A program made the position numbers and the translations under genes. Under the pieces are notes generated by a model. The model did not search any database. It was not told the origin of the DNA and saw only the letters and a program-made list of their open reading frames with translations. From positions 124,001 to 188,000 of the forward strand of contig NZ_AFEJ02000001.1 in NCBI RefSeq assembly GCF_000238775.2: 64,000 nucleotides of DNA, written 5' to 3'. Positions 54,820 through 64,000 of the stretch are shown piece after piece (position 1 is the stretch's first letter; every line of letters starts with the position of its first letter). Origin of the DNA: Acaryochloris sp. CCMEE 5410. GTDB lineage: Bacteria; Cyanobacteriota; Cyanobacteriia; Thermosynechococcales; Thermosynechococcaceae.

Positions 54820-57510
54820 ATGACCACTCCCGAAGAACAACGACTCATAGAAAATCATGATAACCGCACACCAGGGAAAGACCATCGCCAGGCTCATTGG
54901 AAACGTTGGGGACCTTACCTTAGCGAACGTCAATGGGGCACGGTACGTGAGGACTATAGTGCCTATGGCGAAGCCTGGGATTATTTTTCTCATAATCAGG
55001 CCCGGTCAAGAGCCTATCGATGGGGTGAAGATGGCCTGTTAGGCATCTCTGATGACCATCAGCGTTTGTGTTTTGCCCTATCCCTATGGAATGGGGAAGA
55101 CCCCATTTTGAAGGAGCGTTTGTATGGCTTGACGGGCAGTCAGGGCAATCATGGCGAAGATGTTAAAGAGTACTACTTTTACCTAGATAGCACTCCGACT
55201 CATTCCTATATGAAAGGGCTATATAAATATCCCCAGGCGGCATTTCCTTACGAGTGGCTGGAGTCAGAGAATCGTCGCCGGGGGCGTGGTGACCCAGAAT
55301 TTGAACTGCTGGATACGGGAGTATTTGAGGGCGATCGCTACTTTGATGTTGGGGTGGAGTATGCGAAAGCATCACCTGAGGACATTCTGATCCGGATCAG
55401 CGTTACCAATCACGGCCCTGAGACGAAAACGTTGCATCTACTGCCAACTCTCTGGTTTCGTAATACCTGGGCTTGGGACAAAGGAGCTTCAGCACCTTCC
55501 TTAAAGGCAATTACCCCGTATACGGCTCAGGTCTCTCATCCTGAATTAGGAGAACGGTGGTGGACCTGTCTAGGGGCAACGGAACTGCTATTCACCCAAA
55601 ACGAAACGAATTTTGAGCGGCTGTTTCAAGTTGATAATTCGCAACCCTATGTCAAAGACGGGATTCATAACTACATTGTCCAGGGTCATAAACAAGCTAT
55701 CAATCCTGAACAAGTCGGAACCAAAGCTGCTGCGTATTATCCTTTGACTCTGGAGTCTGGAGAAACTCAGGTGGTGCAGCTGCGGCTCAGTGATCGACCC
55801 GATCAAGATGGGTCTGATTTTGAGCAAGTGTTTTGCGATCGCATTTCCGAAGCCGACGAGTTCTACGCCACTGTCACCCCAAACTGTCTAACAGCCGATC
55901 TTTGTAATATCCAGCGACAGGCTTTTGCAGGGATGCTGTGGACCAAGCAGTACTATCACTTTATTGTCAAGGACTGGCTCAAGGGAGATGCCAACAACCC
56001 GCCGCCACCTGAAACTCATCAGCAGGGGCGCAATCATCAATGGAAACATCTCCACTCCGACGATATTATTTCTATGCCAGACAAGTGGGAATATCCCTGG
56101 TTTGCAGCCTGGGACTTGGCCTTCCATACCATTCCTATCGCATTAGTGGATCCAGAGTTTGCCAAGAACCAGCTCGATATTATGACGCGAGAATGGTACA
56201 TGCACCCCAATGGTCAGCTCCCAGCCTATGAATGGGCTTTTGGGGATGTCAATCCCCCGGTCCATGCCTGGGCGACTTGGCGGGTCTACAAAATTGAGCA
56301 GAAAAGAAAGGGGAAAGGCGATCGCCAGTTTCTGGAGCGAGTTTTTCAGAAACTGATGCTGAACTTCACCTGGTGGGTGAACCGGAAAGATGTCGAAGGC
56401 AATAATGTCTTTGAAGGCGGGTTCCTGGGATTAGATAATATTGGAGTCTTTGACCGCAGTTCTCCCTTACCAACGGGGGGCTTTATAGAGCAAGCAGACG
56501 GTACCAGTTGGATGGGTATGTATTGCCTAAATATGTTGGCCATCGCCCTGGAGCTAGCCCAAGAGAACGCAGTGTATGAAGACATGGCCACCAAGTTTTT
56601 TGAGCATTTTCTCTATATTGCAGAGGCGATGAACCATGTAGGTGGAGATGGCACCCAGCTTTGGGATGAAGAAGATGGCTTTTTCTATGACGTCTTGCAC
56701 TTACCGAATAATGATCGCCTACCCCTCAAAGTACGATCCATGGTGGGGCTGATTCCACTATTTGCTGTGACCGTTCTTGAACCTGACATGTTGGCGAAAG
56801 TCCCCGCCTTCAAAGAGCGCTTAGAGTGGTTTATCGAGCATCGTACCGACCTCAAAAAGAACGTCGCCTGTATGGAGACTCAAGGCACGGAAGCGCGTCG
56901 GTTATTAGCGCTGTGCTACTTGACCCCCGGTCGGATAGTTCCATCCGATCGGTTTCGTCGTATTCTCAGTCATCTACTGGATGAACAGGAATTTTTCAGT
57001 GACTATGGGATTCGAGCCTTGTCTCGTCACCATAAACACCATCCTTATGTTTTTTATGTGGATGGACAAGAACATCGCGTAAATTATGAACCTGCAGAGT
57101 CAGGTAGCGGCTTATTTGGGGGAAATTCAAACTGGCGGGGTCCAGTCTGGTTTCCAGTCAACTATTTGCTAATTGAATCGCTGCAAAAGTTTTATCACTA
57201 CGTTGGAGATGATTTTAAAGTGGAATGTCCTACAGGGTCTGGCAACTGGATGACCTTATGGGAGGTGGCTGCAGAAATTTCTCGGCGGTTGATGCGGATT
57301 TTCACCCAGGAATCATCTGGTCATCGTCCGGTCTATGGTGCCACTGAGACCTTCCAGTCCAATCCCCAATGGAAAAACTACATCCAGTTTTACGAATACT
57401 TCCATGGAGATAACGGCGCTGGAATTGGAGCCAGTCATCAAACGGGTTGGACTGGGTTAATCGCTAAACTAATTCAGCAGACGGGAGAAACCCTGGGTGA
57501 AGACCTATAA
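54820..57510 (+). CDS. GH63-like glucosidase
   Basis: The protein has 896 residues and no signal peptide, so it acts in the cytoplasm. It resembles bacterial GH63/MGH1-like glucosidases: [20 protein letters not shown] near the start, an N-terminal beta domain with [13 protein letters not shown], and an (alpha/alpha)6 catalytic part with [36 protein letters not shown] and [19 protein letters not shown]63 enzymes release glucose from alpha-glucosides such as glucosylglycerate or mannosylglycerate-type solutes and glycans; the substrate here is not determined. The SDR upstream and aquaporin downstream suggest osmolyte or sugar turnover. Confidence 0.85.
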   Translation: MTTPEEQRLIENHDNRTPGKDHRQAHWKRWGPYLSERQWGTVREDYSAYGEAWDYFSHNQARSRAYRWGEDGLLGISDDHQRLCFALSLWNGEDPILKERLYGLTGSQGNHGEDVKEYYFYLDSTPTHSYMKGLYKYPQAAFPYEWLESENRRRGRGDPEFELLDTGVFEGDRYFDVGVEYAKASPEDILIRISVTNHGPETKTLHLLPTLWFRNTWAWDKGASAPSLKAITPYTAQVSHPELGERWWTCLGATELLFTQNETNFERLFQVDNSQPYVKDGIHNYIVQGHKQAINPEQVGTKAAAYYPLTLESGETQVVQLRLSDRPDQDGSDFEQVFCDRISEADEFYATVTPNCLTADLCNIQRQAFAGMLWTKQYYHFIVKDWLKGDANNPPPPETHQQGRNHQWKHLHSDDIISMPDKWEYPWFAAWDLAFHTIPIALVDPEFAKNQLDIMTREWYMHPNGQLPAYEWAFGDVNPPVHAWATWRVYKIEQKRKGKGDRQFLERVFQKLMLNFTWWVNRKDVEGNNVFEGGFLGLDNIGVFDRSSPLPTGGFIEQADGTSWMGMYCLNMLAIALELAQENAVYEDMATKFFEHFLYIAEAMNHVGGDGTQLWDEEDGFFYDVLHLPNNDRLPLKVRSMVGLIPLFAVTVLEPDMLAKVPAFKERLEWFIEHRTDLKKNVACMETQGTEARRLLALCYLTPGRIVPSDRFRRILSHLLDEQEFFSDYGIRALSRHHKHHPYVFYVDGQEHRVNYEPAESGSGLFGGNSNWRGPVWFPVNYLLIESLQKFYHYVGDDFKVECPTGSGNWMTLWEVAAEISRRLMRIFTQESSGHRPVYGATETFQSNPQWKNYIQFYEYFHGDNGAGIGASHQTGWTGLIAKLIQQTGETLGEDL

Positions 57511-57655
57511 GAAGATGGCTGAACATCGGAGCCAATCCCCTAGGGTCAATCAGCAATGCCCATGTCTTTGAATATCCTAGACTTTGCGTTCGCTGATGAT
57601 ATTACTCCCCAAAGAGAGATGACTAGCATCAACAAAATTTTCGAGACGCCTTCCA

Positions 57656-58522
57656 ATGAAATCGGAGACAGCAATTGATGGCAAGAGCACTTATATGCTC
57701 AAAAGCCTTAGAGACCATTGGCCTAACTATTTAATCGAAGCCTGGGGCTTAGGGACTTTTATGGTGTCAGCCGGGGGGTTGGCCACCCTTCTCTACGCCA
57801 CAGATTCACCCTTAACCTTTCCCCATCCGCTCTGGCGAGACGTTGTGATGGGCATGGGCATGGGCGGGACAGCAATGGGCATTATCTACTCGCCCTGGGG
57901 CAAGCGATCGGGGGCACATATCAATCCGGCAGTGACCCTAACATTTTTTCGACTTCAGAAAATTACGGCCTGGGATGCGTTTTTCTATATTCTTGCCCAG
58001 TTTATCGGGGCATTCGTCGGGGTCTTGTTCGTGGCTGGTGTTCTAGGCGGCCCGTTTCAGCAGCCCCCGGTCAATTATGTGGTGACAGTACCCGGACAAT
58101 GGGGATGGCCTGCAGCACTGGTCACAGAATTTACAATTTCCTTTGTGTTAATGACGATGGTGCTCTGGGTTAGCAACACACCTCAGTTGGCGAAGCTAAC
58201 CGGATTTTTTTCAGGTATCTTTGTGACCCTCTATGTTATTTTTTCTGCACCCATTTCTGGCTTTGGCATGAATCCAGCGAGAACTTTTGGTTCAGCTTTG
58301 CCTGCCCAAACCTGGACTGCTTTTTGGATCTACTATTTAGCACCCCCTTTAGGAATGCTGCTAGCAGCAGAACTCTATCAGAGAATCTCGAAGGTGCGAT
58401 CTCGTTCCATCTGCAGCAAGCTCTGCCCCAACGGGGATACGTTCTGTATCAGTCCAGTCTGTTGTGGTGAATGTGATAGGTTGATCCGGCCCTGGCGACA
58501 GAAGGTTGATTCTTCATCCTAA
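57656..58522 (+). CDS. Aquaporin-family (MIP) channel with Cys-rich C-terminus
   Basis: Six membrane segments and both NPA half-helices are present: SGAHINPAVTLTF and SGFGMNPARTFGSAL. The Arg after the second NPA is the usual selectivity residue. After the last helix (near 240) comes an unusual tail with six cysteines (SICSKLCPNGDTFC, SPVCCGECDR), which could bind metal or form disulfides. ATG 57656 is used; ATG 57695 is an alternative. It lies 145 bases after the glucosidase gene. Confidence 0.85.
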   Translation: MKSETAIDGKSTYMLKSLRDHWPNYLIEAWGLGTFMVSAGGLATLLYATDSPLTFPHPLWRDVVMGMGMGGTAMGIIYSPWGKRSGAHINPAVTLTFFRLQKITAWDAFFYILAQFIGAFVGVLFVAGVLGGPFQQPPVNYVVTVPGQWGWPAALVTEFTISFVLMTMVLWVSNTPQLAKLTGFFSGIFVTLYVIFSAPISGFGMNPARTFGSALPAQTWTAFWIYYLAPPLGMLLAAELYQRISKVRSRSICSKLCPNGDTFCISPVCCGECDRLIRPWRQKVDSSS

Positions 58523-58823
58523 CCGCTGGTAAATAGCTAATGAATTGACGTTCATTCTGTCGAGGATATCACTAAGCTGCGACCTGGCTTTGGTCAAGGG
58601 AACATAGTGGAGCCAACTAGGTGTTGGGCATGGAGAGAACTAGAGACGTTCTTCGCTAAAATTATCAGATTAGATTATTCGGCGATTAACTCAGCAGTTT
58701 TGTTGTTGCGATCATAAAATGACCAACATCCCATTACTGTTCGGATCAGGTGGGGAGGGAATAGATTAAAAGCATCAACATTCGCTTATGGAATTCTGAA
58801 TCCACTAGATTATTTCCTCAATC
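58523..58823. other. Convergent intergenic region
   Basis: It separates the aquaporin and GMC-oxidoreductase stop codons. No gene or clear hairpin terminator was found. Confidence 0.4.
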
Positions 58824-60371
58824 CTAGAGAATTTGCTCTTTGATATAATCCGCAACTCTCAAAGTTTGGGCAATGATAGTCAGAGTGGGGTTAACCGCTC
58901 CTGCTGAGACAAAGAAACTACCATCAGTCACAAATACATTGTCCAAATCATGGGGCTGGCAATAGGGATCGAGAACGGACTGACTGGCATCTGTTCCCAT
59001 CTTCATCGTGCCCATGGTGTGTCCAAGAGGAATGCCCACCATGCTGCCAAGATACAGGTCAACGGCATGAGTCCCTGGGTGACAGCCCACACAGTCTAAG
59101 AAATCAGTAAGCCGTTTCTTAAGTTGATTCGCAGGCTCGATATTATTGGCTTGGTAGTCAAAGACTACTTGTCCAGAACGGTTATAAGAGATCCCGTTTT
59201 CGACTCTGGGCAAGTCCTCACTTTGGAGCCAGAAGTCTAAGGAATGAGCCGCCATTTCCGCATGGGTCATGCCTAGCAACGGTTCTGGGGACTCTAATTT
59301 CATCAGAGCTTCATTAAAGTTACCTAGCATTTGAATCAGTCCCATCGGATATTTAAAGTCCTGATCACCCCAGTAGTAATCAGCTAGAGCTAAGGTTTTT
59401 TCAAAGGTGGCATCGTTTGGCGTTTTACTGATAGCAATCAAGGTGGCGTTGTTATGCCCCATGAAGTTGCGACCAACCAGACGCGTTGAGTTGGCAAGGC
59501 CGTTAGGGTGTTTTGGGTGTTGGGATCGCAAAAACAACAGCGCCGATCCCAAGGCCCCTGCGGCTACAATCATCAGTTCAGCAGCATACTCAACGGTTTC
59601 TCCAGCTTCCGTTTTCACAACAACTTTATCTATTCTGCGGCCAGTAGGATCGGCGACAAGTTGTTCTACAGGGCTATTGGTTTTGAGGGTTACATTGTCG
59701 TAGGTCAGAGCTGGACGAATACCCACAATATGTGAGTCTGCCTTTATTTCATAGGGATCAGGATAGCCATCGAATTGCGGCCATAAATCCAAGCTGCTGG
59801 TGGCTCCATCTTCACCATCGTGGCCCATCCGCATGCCCATCGGAATGGGGAACGGATGCAGTCCCTGATTGGCAAGATCGTCGTTGAGTCGTTGAATTCG
59901 AGGCTCATGCTGGAGCGGCCCATAAGGATAGGGAGAACTACGTTGAGGCTCCGTCGGATCTGCACCGTCTTCCCCATGGACGTAGTACCATTTTTCACCG
60001 ATGGCGTAGTAAGGCTCTAGATCGGCATAGGAAATGGGCCAAGCTGGGGAAAGGCCATCATAATGTTCAACTTCTTCAAAATCTTTTTCTCGTAGACGAA
60101 ACAGGGCAGATCCATAGAACTTGGTATTACCGCCTACGTAATAGTGGGGATGACTGGGTCTAAAGGGCTGGTCCTGGTGATACCAGGTGTCATCAGGGGT
60201 GTATCGTTTCTCGACCCAGTTCACATGGGGGTCAAAGTTGTCCATCTCCCGGGGAACAAAGCCCCCTTTTTCCAAAATTAAAATGCGTTTTCCTGTGGGA
60301 GCTAATGCTCTAGCCATGGTGCCACCCCCTGCACCCGTGCCAATAATAATGATGTCGTATGAGTTATCCAT
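58824..60371 (-). CDS. GMC-family oxidoreductase
   Basis: The protein has 515 residues. The FAD dinucleotide fold opens at DIIIIGTGAGGGTMA. The PGGNT-type phrase reads YVGGNTKFYGSAL. The C-terminus has the GMC signature with FVTDGSFFVSAGAVNPTLT; the His and Asn expected of the active site are near GTMKMGTD and NPTLT. Substrates of the family are alcohols and sugars (glucose, choline, gluconate). No signal peptide is seen. With the SDR and GH63 genes nearby, a sugar substrate is plausible. Confidence 0.87.
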   Translation of the reverse strand: MDNSYDIIIIGTGAGGGTMARALAPTGKRILILEKGGFVPREMDNFDPHVNWVEKRYTPDDTWYHQDQPFRPSHPHYYVGGNTKFYGSALFRLREKDFEEVEHYDGLSPAWPISYADLEPYYAIGEKWYYVHGEDGADPTEPQRSSPYPYGPLQHEPRIQRLNDDLANQGLHPFPIPMGMRMGHDGEDGATSSLDLWPQFDGYPDPYEIKADSHIVGIRPALTYDNVTLKTNSPVEQLVADPTGRRIDKVVVKTEAGETVEYAAELMIVAAGALGSALLFLRSQHPKHPNGLANSTRLVGRNFMGHNNATLIAISKTPNDATFEKTLALADYYWGDQDFKYPMGLIQMLGNFNEALMKLESPEPLLGMTHAEMAAHSLDFWLQSEDLPRVENGISYNRSGQVVFDYQANNIEPANQLKKRLTDFLDCVGCHPGTHAVDLYLGSMVGIPLGHTMGTMKMGTDASQSVLDPYCQPHDLDNVFVTDGSFFVSAGAVNPTLTIIAQTLRVADYIKEQIL

Positions 60372-60421
60372 AGTGCATCTCCAAGGGATTAAGGATTAGA
60401 GGTTGGTGGGGCACAAAAAGA

Positions 60422-61507
60422 CTAGAGTTGGACAACACGAAGGACATGTCCATCGGGATCTTTGACTAGAAACCCTTTACGAAAGCCCAGTTTGTTTGGG
60501 GGCAGGGTGATCACTCCAGGGGAGATGAAGGTTGCTCCTCCCTGACGAAGATGTTCTGCAGCCTGCTCAATATTTGTAACCTGAAGAATAGTGGCCCAGT
60601 GCCACAGGTCATCTGCTTTGCTATCGAGGGGAATGGGGCGACCGTTGGTGGGAGCTAAATAATCTAAGAACTCAACACCAGAACCCGTGGGGGCTTTGAG
60701 GCCACTAATTAGGAGTCTGGCCCCAAAAACATTATTGAGGTGTTCCTGTTCTGTTCCAAAGTTTTCGCTATGGCCTAAGAGTTCTAAACCCAGAAGATTT
60801 TCATAAAATTTACGGTTAACTTGGGTATTGGAAATTGCGATCGCAGTGTGATCAATTCCCAAAAACAGCTCCTTCGTCGGCTCTTGCCAACGTGGATCCC
60901 CTTTATCGGGTGGGAAGAAAATAATTTCTAAGTTGTGGCCATCCGGGTCCCGAAAATAAAACGCTTCAATCCCTGCTGCTGCCGGAATAGAGTCTGGGAA
61001 TCTTTGGGGACCTGTCGAAGCATGCTGAACCTTATGTTGCCGCAGATGCTTATAGGCCGCATCCATATCCCGCACTACAATTGCAATATGTTGAAACCAG
61101 AGATCGTTACTGCGGGAATCAACAGGAATGGGACGACCCCCAGGTGTTAGATAGTCAATTAGCTCAATGCTTTCACGCCCCAACTGCAATTGAACAACCC
61201 GCATTCGCAAACCAAAAACTCCTTGCAACCGTTCATACTCCGTCCCCATCACCTCGGTATCTGAGACTTTTTTGAAGGGCAAGACTTTTGTATAGAACGC
61301 CAATGCTTGGTCCATATCCGAAACCGTGAGACTCACTCCCTTCACGGCCACGAGATTTTTTTGAGCCGCGGGCTGAAGCAACTGAGGGGCTGCTGTAGTC
61401 TTTTCTAGAACGGCTTGACTGAGTACTGGAGGATGGAGTCTGGCAACCTGACCGACCAGCAGGCCTAAAATTAACGATGTATAAAAAACAGATTTCTTGA
61501 TGAGCAT
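60422..61507 (-). CDS. Secreted two-domain VOC (glyoxalase-like) protein
   Basis: ATG 61505-61507 opens a signal-like sequence (KSVFYTSLILGLLVGQVA); the frame is open further upstream but without sense. The 361-residue product has two VOC domains: first GVSLTVSDMDQALAFYTKVL through YFRDPDGHNLEIIFF, then DHTAIAISNTQVNRKFYENL through FLVKDPDGHVLRVVQL. Metal-ligand residues of the His/Glu kind are at these points. Function may be dioxygenase, isomerase or resistance; unclear. It is on the same strand as the GMC gene and 50 bases upstream of it. Confidence 0.8.
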   Translation of the reverse strand: MLIKKSVFYTSLILGLLVGQVARLHPPVLSQAVLEKTTAAPQLLQPAAQKNLVAVKGVSLTVSDMDQALAFYTKVLPFKKVSDTEVMGTEYERLQGVFGLRMRVVQLQLGRESIELIDYLTPGGRPIPVDSRSNDLWFQHIAIVVRDMDAAYKHLRQHKVQHASTGPQRFPDSIPAAAGIEAFYFRDPDGHNLEIIFFPPDKGDPRWQEPTKELFLGIDHTAIAISNTQVNRKFYENLLGLELLGHSENFGTEQEHLNNVFGARLLISGLKAPTGSGVEFLDYLAPTNGRPIPLDSKADDLWHWATILQVTNIEQAAEHLRQGGATFISPGVITLPPNKLGFRKGFLVKDPDGHVLRVVQL

Positions 61508-61628
61508 TGTTGCTGAATCGAGAATAATGAAAGTGAATCGTTCCAAGGTATTCCAGGATTTACCAGAAATCGAGTCGACGAATAGCCCCCAAAATTCCTG
61601 GGAACAAGCTGCGGACAATACTTTACCT

Positions 61629-62027
61629 TTAGAATTTTGCTTCTGCCAAAGGTACACCAAACTTTTCGCACCAAATTGTGACTTCATCAAAGTTGCTGAT
61701 ATCGAGGGTGGCTGGTAGCCGATAGATTTGCTTGCCGCTATCAAAGTTAAGGCCAGAAAACGTACTGGTTTCTACATACGAATCCTGACTCGAAAAGCCC
61801 AGTCGAGGATCAGGAGCACCATCAAAGGAGAAGTCTTCACCTAAAACGAGATAATAGACTTTGCCTTTTTTGACAATTTCAACCTTTCCACTCACGGTAT
61901 GGTCGCTTTCCCCTGTAAAGGTGGCCGATTCAACTACCGTAGCCCCCTCTAAAATGTCAGCGGCCCAAGCGAAGGTGGGTGTAACGATGAGGATGGCAGC
62001 AGCTGTGATTAAAGATTTAGTAATCAT
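61629..62027 (-). CDS. DM13-domain secreted protein
   Basis: The 132 residues start with a signal peptide (SLITAAAILIVTPTFAWAAD). The mature part is DM13-like: FTGESDHTVSGKVEIVKKG, YLVLGEDFSFDGAPDPRLGF and a final strand with VTIWCEKFGVPLAEA. The lone Cys near the end is the one proposed for redox roles in DM13 domains. It lies upstream of the VOC gene on the same strand. Confidence 0.8.
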   Translation of the reverse strand: MITKSLITAAAILIVTPTFAWAADILEGATVVESATFTGESDHTVSGKVEIVKKGKVYYLVLGEDFSFDGAPDPRLGFSSQDSYVETSTFSGLNFDSGKQIYRLPATLDISNFDEVTIWCEKFGVPLAEAKF

Positions 62028-62159
62028 GGTTCAAATCTCTTCCTTATAAATGCTGACTATGAGCTTACGGTTGGGGACTTAAAGTTTGCTGAAGGCACGC
62101 TGAATTCGAGTTAAGCAATCACCTTATTCCATCTAAGACATCCCATTCATTAGAGGTGG

Positions 62160-63155
62160 CTAAGCTGCTTTTCCTTGCTCCAGAAAGGTTTTGTATAAAT
62201 TAACGGCCACTTGGCTACCAATCACTAGGGGCGAGCGCTGGTGAATAGAGGTCACTTCTAGATCCATAATTCGGGCAAGACCGGAAGTGGCCATCCCCCC
62301 GGCTTGTTCCACTAAAAATGCCAAGGGGGCACATTCATAGAGCAACCGCAGCTTGCCCTCAGGCTGATCTTCAGTGGGGGGATAAAAATAGAGTCCTCCT
62401 TCCAGTAGACAGCGATGGACATCAGCAACGAGGGCACCGCTATAGCGAAGGGTATGGGCTGTATGAGACTTGCGATCGCTTAAGTAATCCGCAAAGTTTT
62501 GGATATGGGGATGCCATTCCTGGTAGTAACTCAAGTTGGCACTGTAGGTTTTACCCGTTTCGGGACAGCGAATATTCTCATGGGAGAGGAAAAATTCTCC
62601 CAAACTGGGATCGAGGGTGAATCCATCAACCCGGCTCCCGGTGGTGTAGACCAACATCGTGCTAGTGCCATAGAGGACATAGCCCGCAGCCACCAATTCT
62701 GTCCCTGGCTGCAGGGCATCGGCTTCGGTACTACAATATCCACTGGTTTGGCGACGATAGATGCCAAAAATCGTACCCACCGCACTACCCGTATCGGTAT
62801 TGGACGAACCATCCAATGGATCAGTGCAAAGGATATATTGGGCTGCCTGTCCACATTCAATCAACTTGACTTGATCGAGTTCTTCGGATGCGATCGCAGC
62901 CACCAAACCAATATTCGAAAAGGCATCAATCACAATCTGATTGCTAAAGACATCCAGCTTCTTCTGGGCATCCCCCGTGGCATTGGTCTCACCCATCAGA
63001 CCCAAATTTCCCATCAGGGCCGCTCGACTGATTTCACGGGCCAGGACCTTGGCGGCAAAGCCCATCTGAGTTAACAAGATGGAGATTTCAATCGGTTGCT
63101 GAGCCAATCGATGTTGTTGCCATAGATGACTGTTAAAGGTGGTGGGATGACTCAT
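62160..63155 (-). CDS. fbp: Class I fructose-1,6-bisphosphatase
   Basis: The 331-residue enzyme carries TDPLDGSSNTDTGSAVGTIF (metal-binding Asp residues, about 110-130), GETNATGDAQKKLD (near 55), SEELDQ (catalytic Glu region) and EGGLYFYPPT with KLRLLYECAP in the sugar-binding part. It hydrolyses FBP to fructose 6-phosphate in gluconeogenesis and can serve the Calvin cycle. It follows zwf by 9 bases on the same strand, so they share a transcript. Many cyanobacteria have an fbp-zwf-opcA order; here zwf comes first. Confidence 0.93.
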   Translation of the reverse strand: MSHPTTFNSHLWQQHRLAQQPIEISILLTQMGFAAKVLAREISRAALMGNLGLMGETNATGDAQKKLDVFSNQIVIDAFSNIGLVAAIASEELDQVKLIECGQAAQYILCTDPLDGSSNTDTGSAVGTIFGIYRRQTSGYCSTEADALQPGTELVAAGYVLYGTSTMLVYTTGSRVDGFTLDPSLGEFFLSHENIRCPETGKTYSANLSYYQEWHPHIQNFADYLSDRKSHTAHTLRYSGALVADVHRCLLEGGLYFYPPTEDQPEGKLRLLYECAPLAFLVEQAGGMATSGLARIMDLEVTSIHQRSPLVIGSQVAVNLYKTFLEQGKAA

Positions 63156-63164
63156 CTCTTTTCC

Positions 63165-64000
63165 CTAAGCACTACAAAACTGAGGACTGCTGCTGTGCCA
63201 TTGGCGTCCATCTCGCGTGAGTAAATCTGTGGCAGTTTGCGGTCCCCAACTCCCCGCCCCATAGTTCGGGAAATCTCGGCTGGGGAGGGCACTCCACACA
63301 TCTAAAATCGGCATGACTATCTGCCAGCCCAGCTCCACATTGTCGGATCGCTGAAACAGGGTGGCATCGCCAATCATGCAGTCATACAGCAAGGTTTCAT
63401 AGCCAGTGGTGGGGGTGGAATCAAAGTAATTGGCATAGCAAAAGTCCATATTGACGCTACCCATGCGCACCTTGGGGCCGGGAACTTTCGCCCCAAACTG
63501 GAGGCTAATACCTTCGTTGGGCTGCAGTCTGAGGACTAAAAAGTTATCTGTGAGCTGATCAATAGAGGTCTCCCGAAACAGCAGGGAGGGAACCCGTTTG
63601 AACTGAATCGCAATCTCACTGACTCGCTCCGGCAGTCGTTTGCCCGTGCGAAGGTAAAAGGGCACCCCTGCCCACCGCCAGTTATCAATGGTGAGCTTTA
63701 AAGCAGCAAAGGTTTCCGTATTGGAGTCTGGGGATACCCGCGATTCAAGCCGATAGGCCGAAACCGACTGGTCTTTGATTTGCCCTTCGCCATATTGTCC
63801 CCGGACGGCACAAGTGAGGACCTCCTCTGCCGTCAGAGGCTCAATGGCCTTGAGAACTTTAGATTTCTCATCCCGCACCGCATCGGCTTCAAAAGACACC
63901 GGGGGTTCCATGGCCGTCAGGGCCAAGAGCTGAAACAGATGGTTTTGGATCATATCTCGCAGCGCCCCCGACCCTTCATAGTAGCCGCCTCGACTCTCTA
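63165..64000 (-). CDS. zwf: Glucose-6-phosphate dehydrogenase, partial at right edge
   Basis: The open frame continues past base 64000, so the N-terminal part is missing; 278 residues are seen. At the edge it reads [20 protein letters not shown], the family motif. [20 protein letters not shown] and the C-terminal beta domain with [19 protein letters not shown] are diagnostic. It makes 6-phosphogluconolactone and NADPH, entering the oxidative pentose phosphate pathway used in the dark. Confidence 0.95.
   Translation of the reverse strand, partial: ESRGGYYEGSGALRDMIQNHLFQLLALTAMEPPVSFEADAVRDEKSKVLKAIEPLTAEEVLTCAVRGQYGEGQIKDQSVSAYRLESRVSPDSNTETFAALKLTIDNWRWAGVPFYLRTGKRLPERVSEIAIQFKRVPSLLFRETSIDQLTDNFLVLRLQPNEGISLQFGAKVPGPKVRMGSVNMDFCYANYFDSTPTTGYETLLYDCMIGDATLFQRSDNVELGWQIVMPILDVWSALPSRDFPNYGAGSWGPQTATDLLTRDGRQWHSSSPQFCSA

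Noticed and set aside
61508-61744. Upstream extension of the VOC gene
   Set aside because: It overlaps the DM13 gene in another frame and precedes a clear signal peptide, so the start at 61507 is preferred.
1-64000. tRNA and rRNA genes
   Set aside because: I looked for cloverleaf-type and rRNA-like segments and saw none. A covariance search would be decisive.

Overview
The window is cyanobacterial. It carries a cyanobacterial-type ndhM (NDH-1 subunit), a class I fructose-bisphosphatase next to glucose-6-phosphate dehydrogenase, cyanobacteria-enriched families (DUF1822, COP23, DUF2949) and very many copies of the HIP1 octamer GCGATCGC. The gene content and heavy insertion-sequence load suggest an Acaryochloris-like genome. 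That is an inference from content; no marker in the window proves the genus.

Layout. (1) 1-8000, minus strand: part of a contractile injection system (CIS) operon with gp25-like, baseplate J-like and tail protein I-like genes, a DUF4159-like protein, a membrane HAMP/double cyclic-nucleotide-binding protein, and a beta-sandwich protein that runs off the left edge. (2) 8478-9827, plus strand: ndhM, a YjbQ-family gene and a small basic protein. (3) 9949-20269, minus strand: a nearly complete fatty-acid beta-oxidation cluster (lipase, fadD, fadN/fadB, fadA, fadE), unusual for a cyanobacterium. fadD is broken by a frameshift and has an insertion inside its ATP-binding signature. MITE-like inverted repeats lie between the genes, and a 46-codon ribbon-helix-helix gene overlaps the lipase tail antisense. 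(4) 20704-21824: an IS630-family element. (5) 21878-25459, minus strand: an ATP-grasp ligase, an EamA transporter and a cysteine-dioxygenase-like cupin, then two small proteins. (6) 26024-31614, plus strand: a four-gene cassette of sigma factor, DUF1822, CHAT-CHASE2 membrane protein and COP23. It is the best candidate here for an undescribed signalling system. (7) 31838-37901, minus strand: two universal stress proteins flanking a P-type cation ATPase, and a histidine kinase/response regulator pair. (8) 38300-40956: an IS256 element with an IS4-family element inserted in it; target duplications can be read for both. (9) 41053-51248, plus strand: three secreted trypsin-like protease genes. Two have tandem protease domains followed by long TPR arrays, one array recently expanded as 102-bp units. 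The third is split by an IS1-family element. (10) 51346-64000: an assorted block containing a helix-hairpin-helix protein, a Tat-exported class V aminotransferase, a small phosphatase, an SDR, a GH63-like glucosidase, an aquaporin with a Cys-rich tail, a GMC oxidoreductase, a VOC protein, a DM13 protein, fbp, and zwf, which runs off the right edge.

How the genes work together. The beta-oxidation genes together cover acyl activation, dehydrogenation, hydration, second dehydrogenation and thiolysis, but the activation step looks inactivated. The sugar genes at the right (glucosidase, SDR, GMC oxidase, FBPase, G6PDH) would fit release and oxidation of glucose into the oxidative pentose phosphate pathway. 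Mobile DNA has shaped the centre: four transposase-bearing elements and at least two families of inverted-repeat elements. Three genes (fadD, the IS4 transposase, the IS1 transposase) are frameshifted exactly at homopolymer runs.
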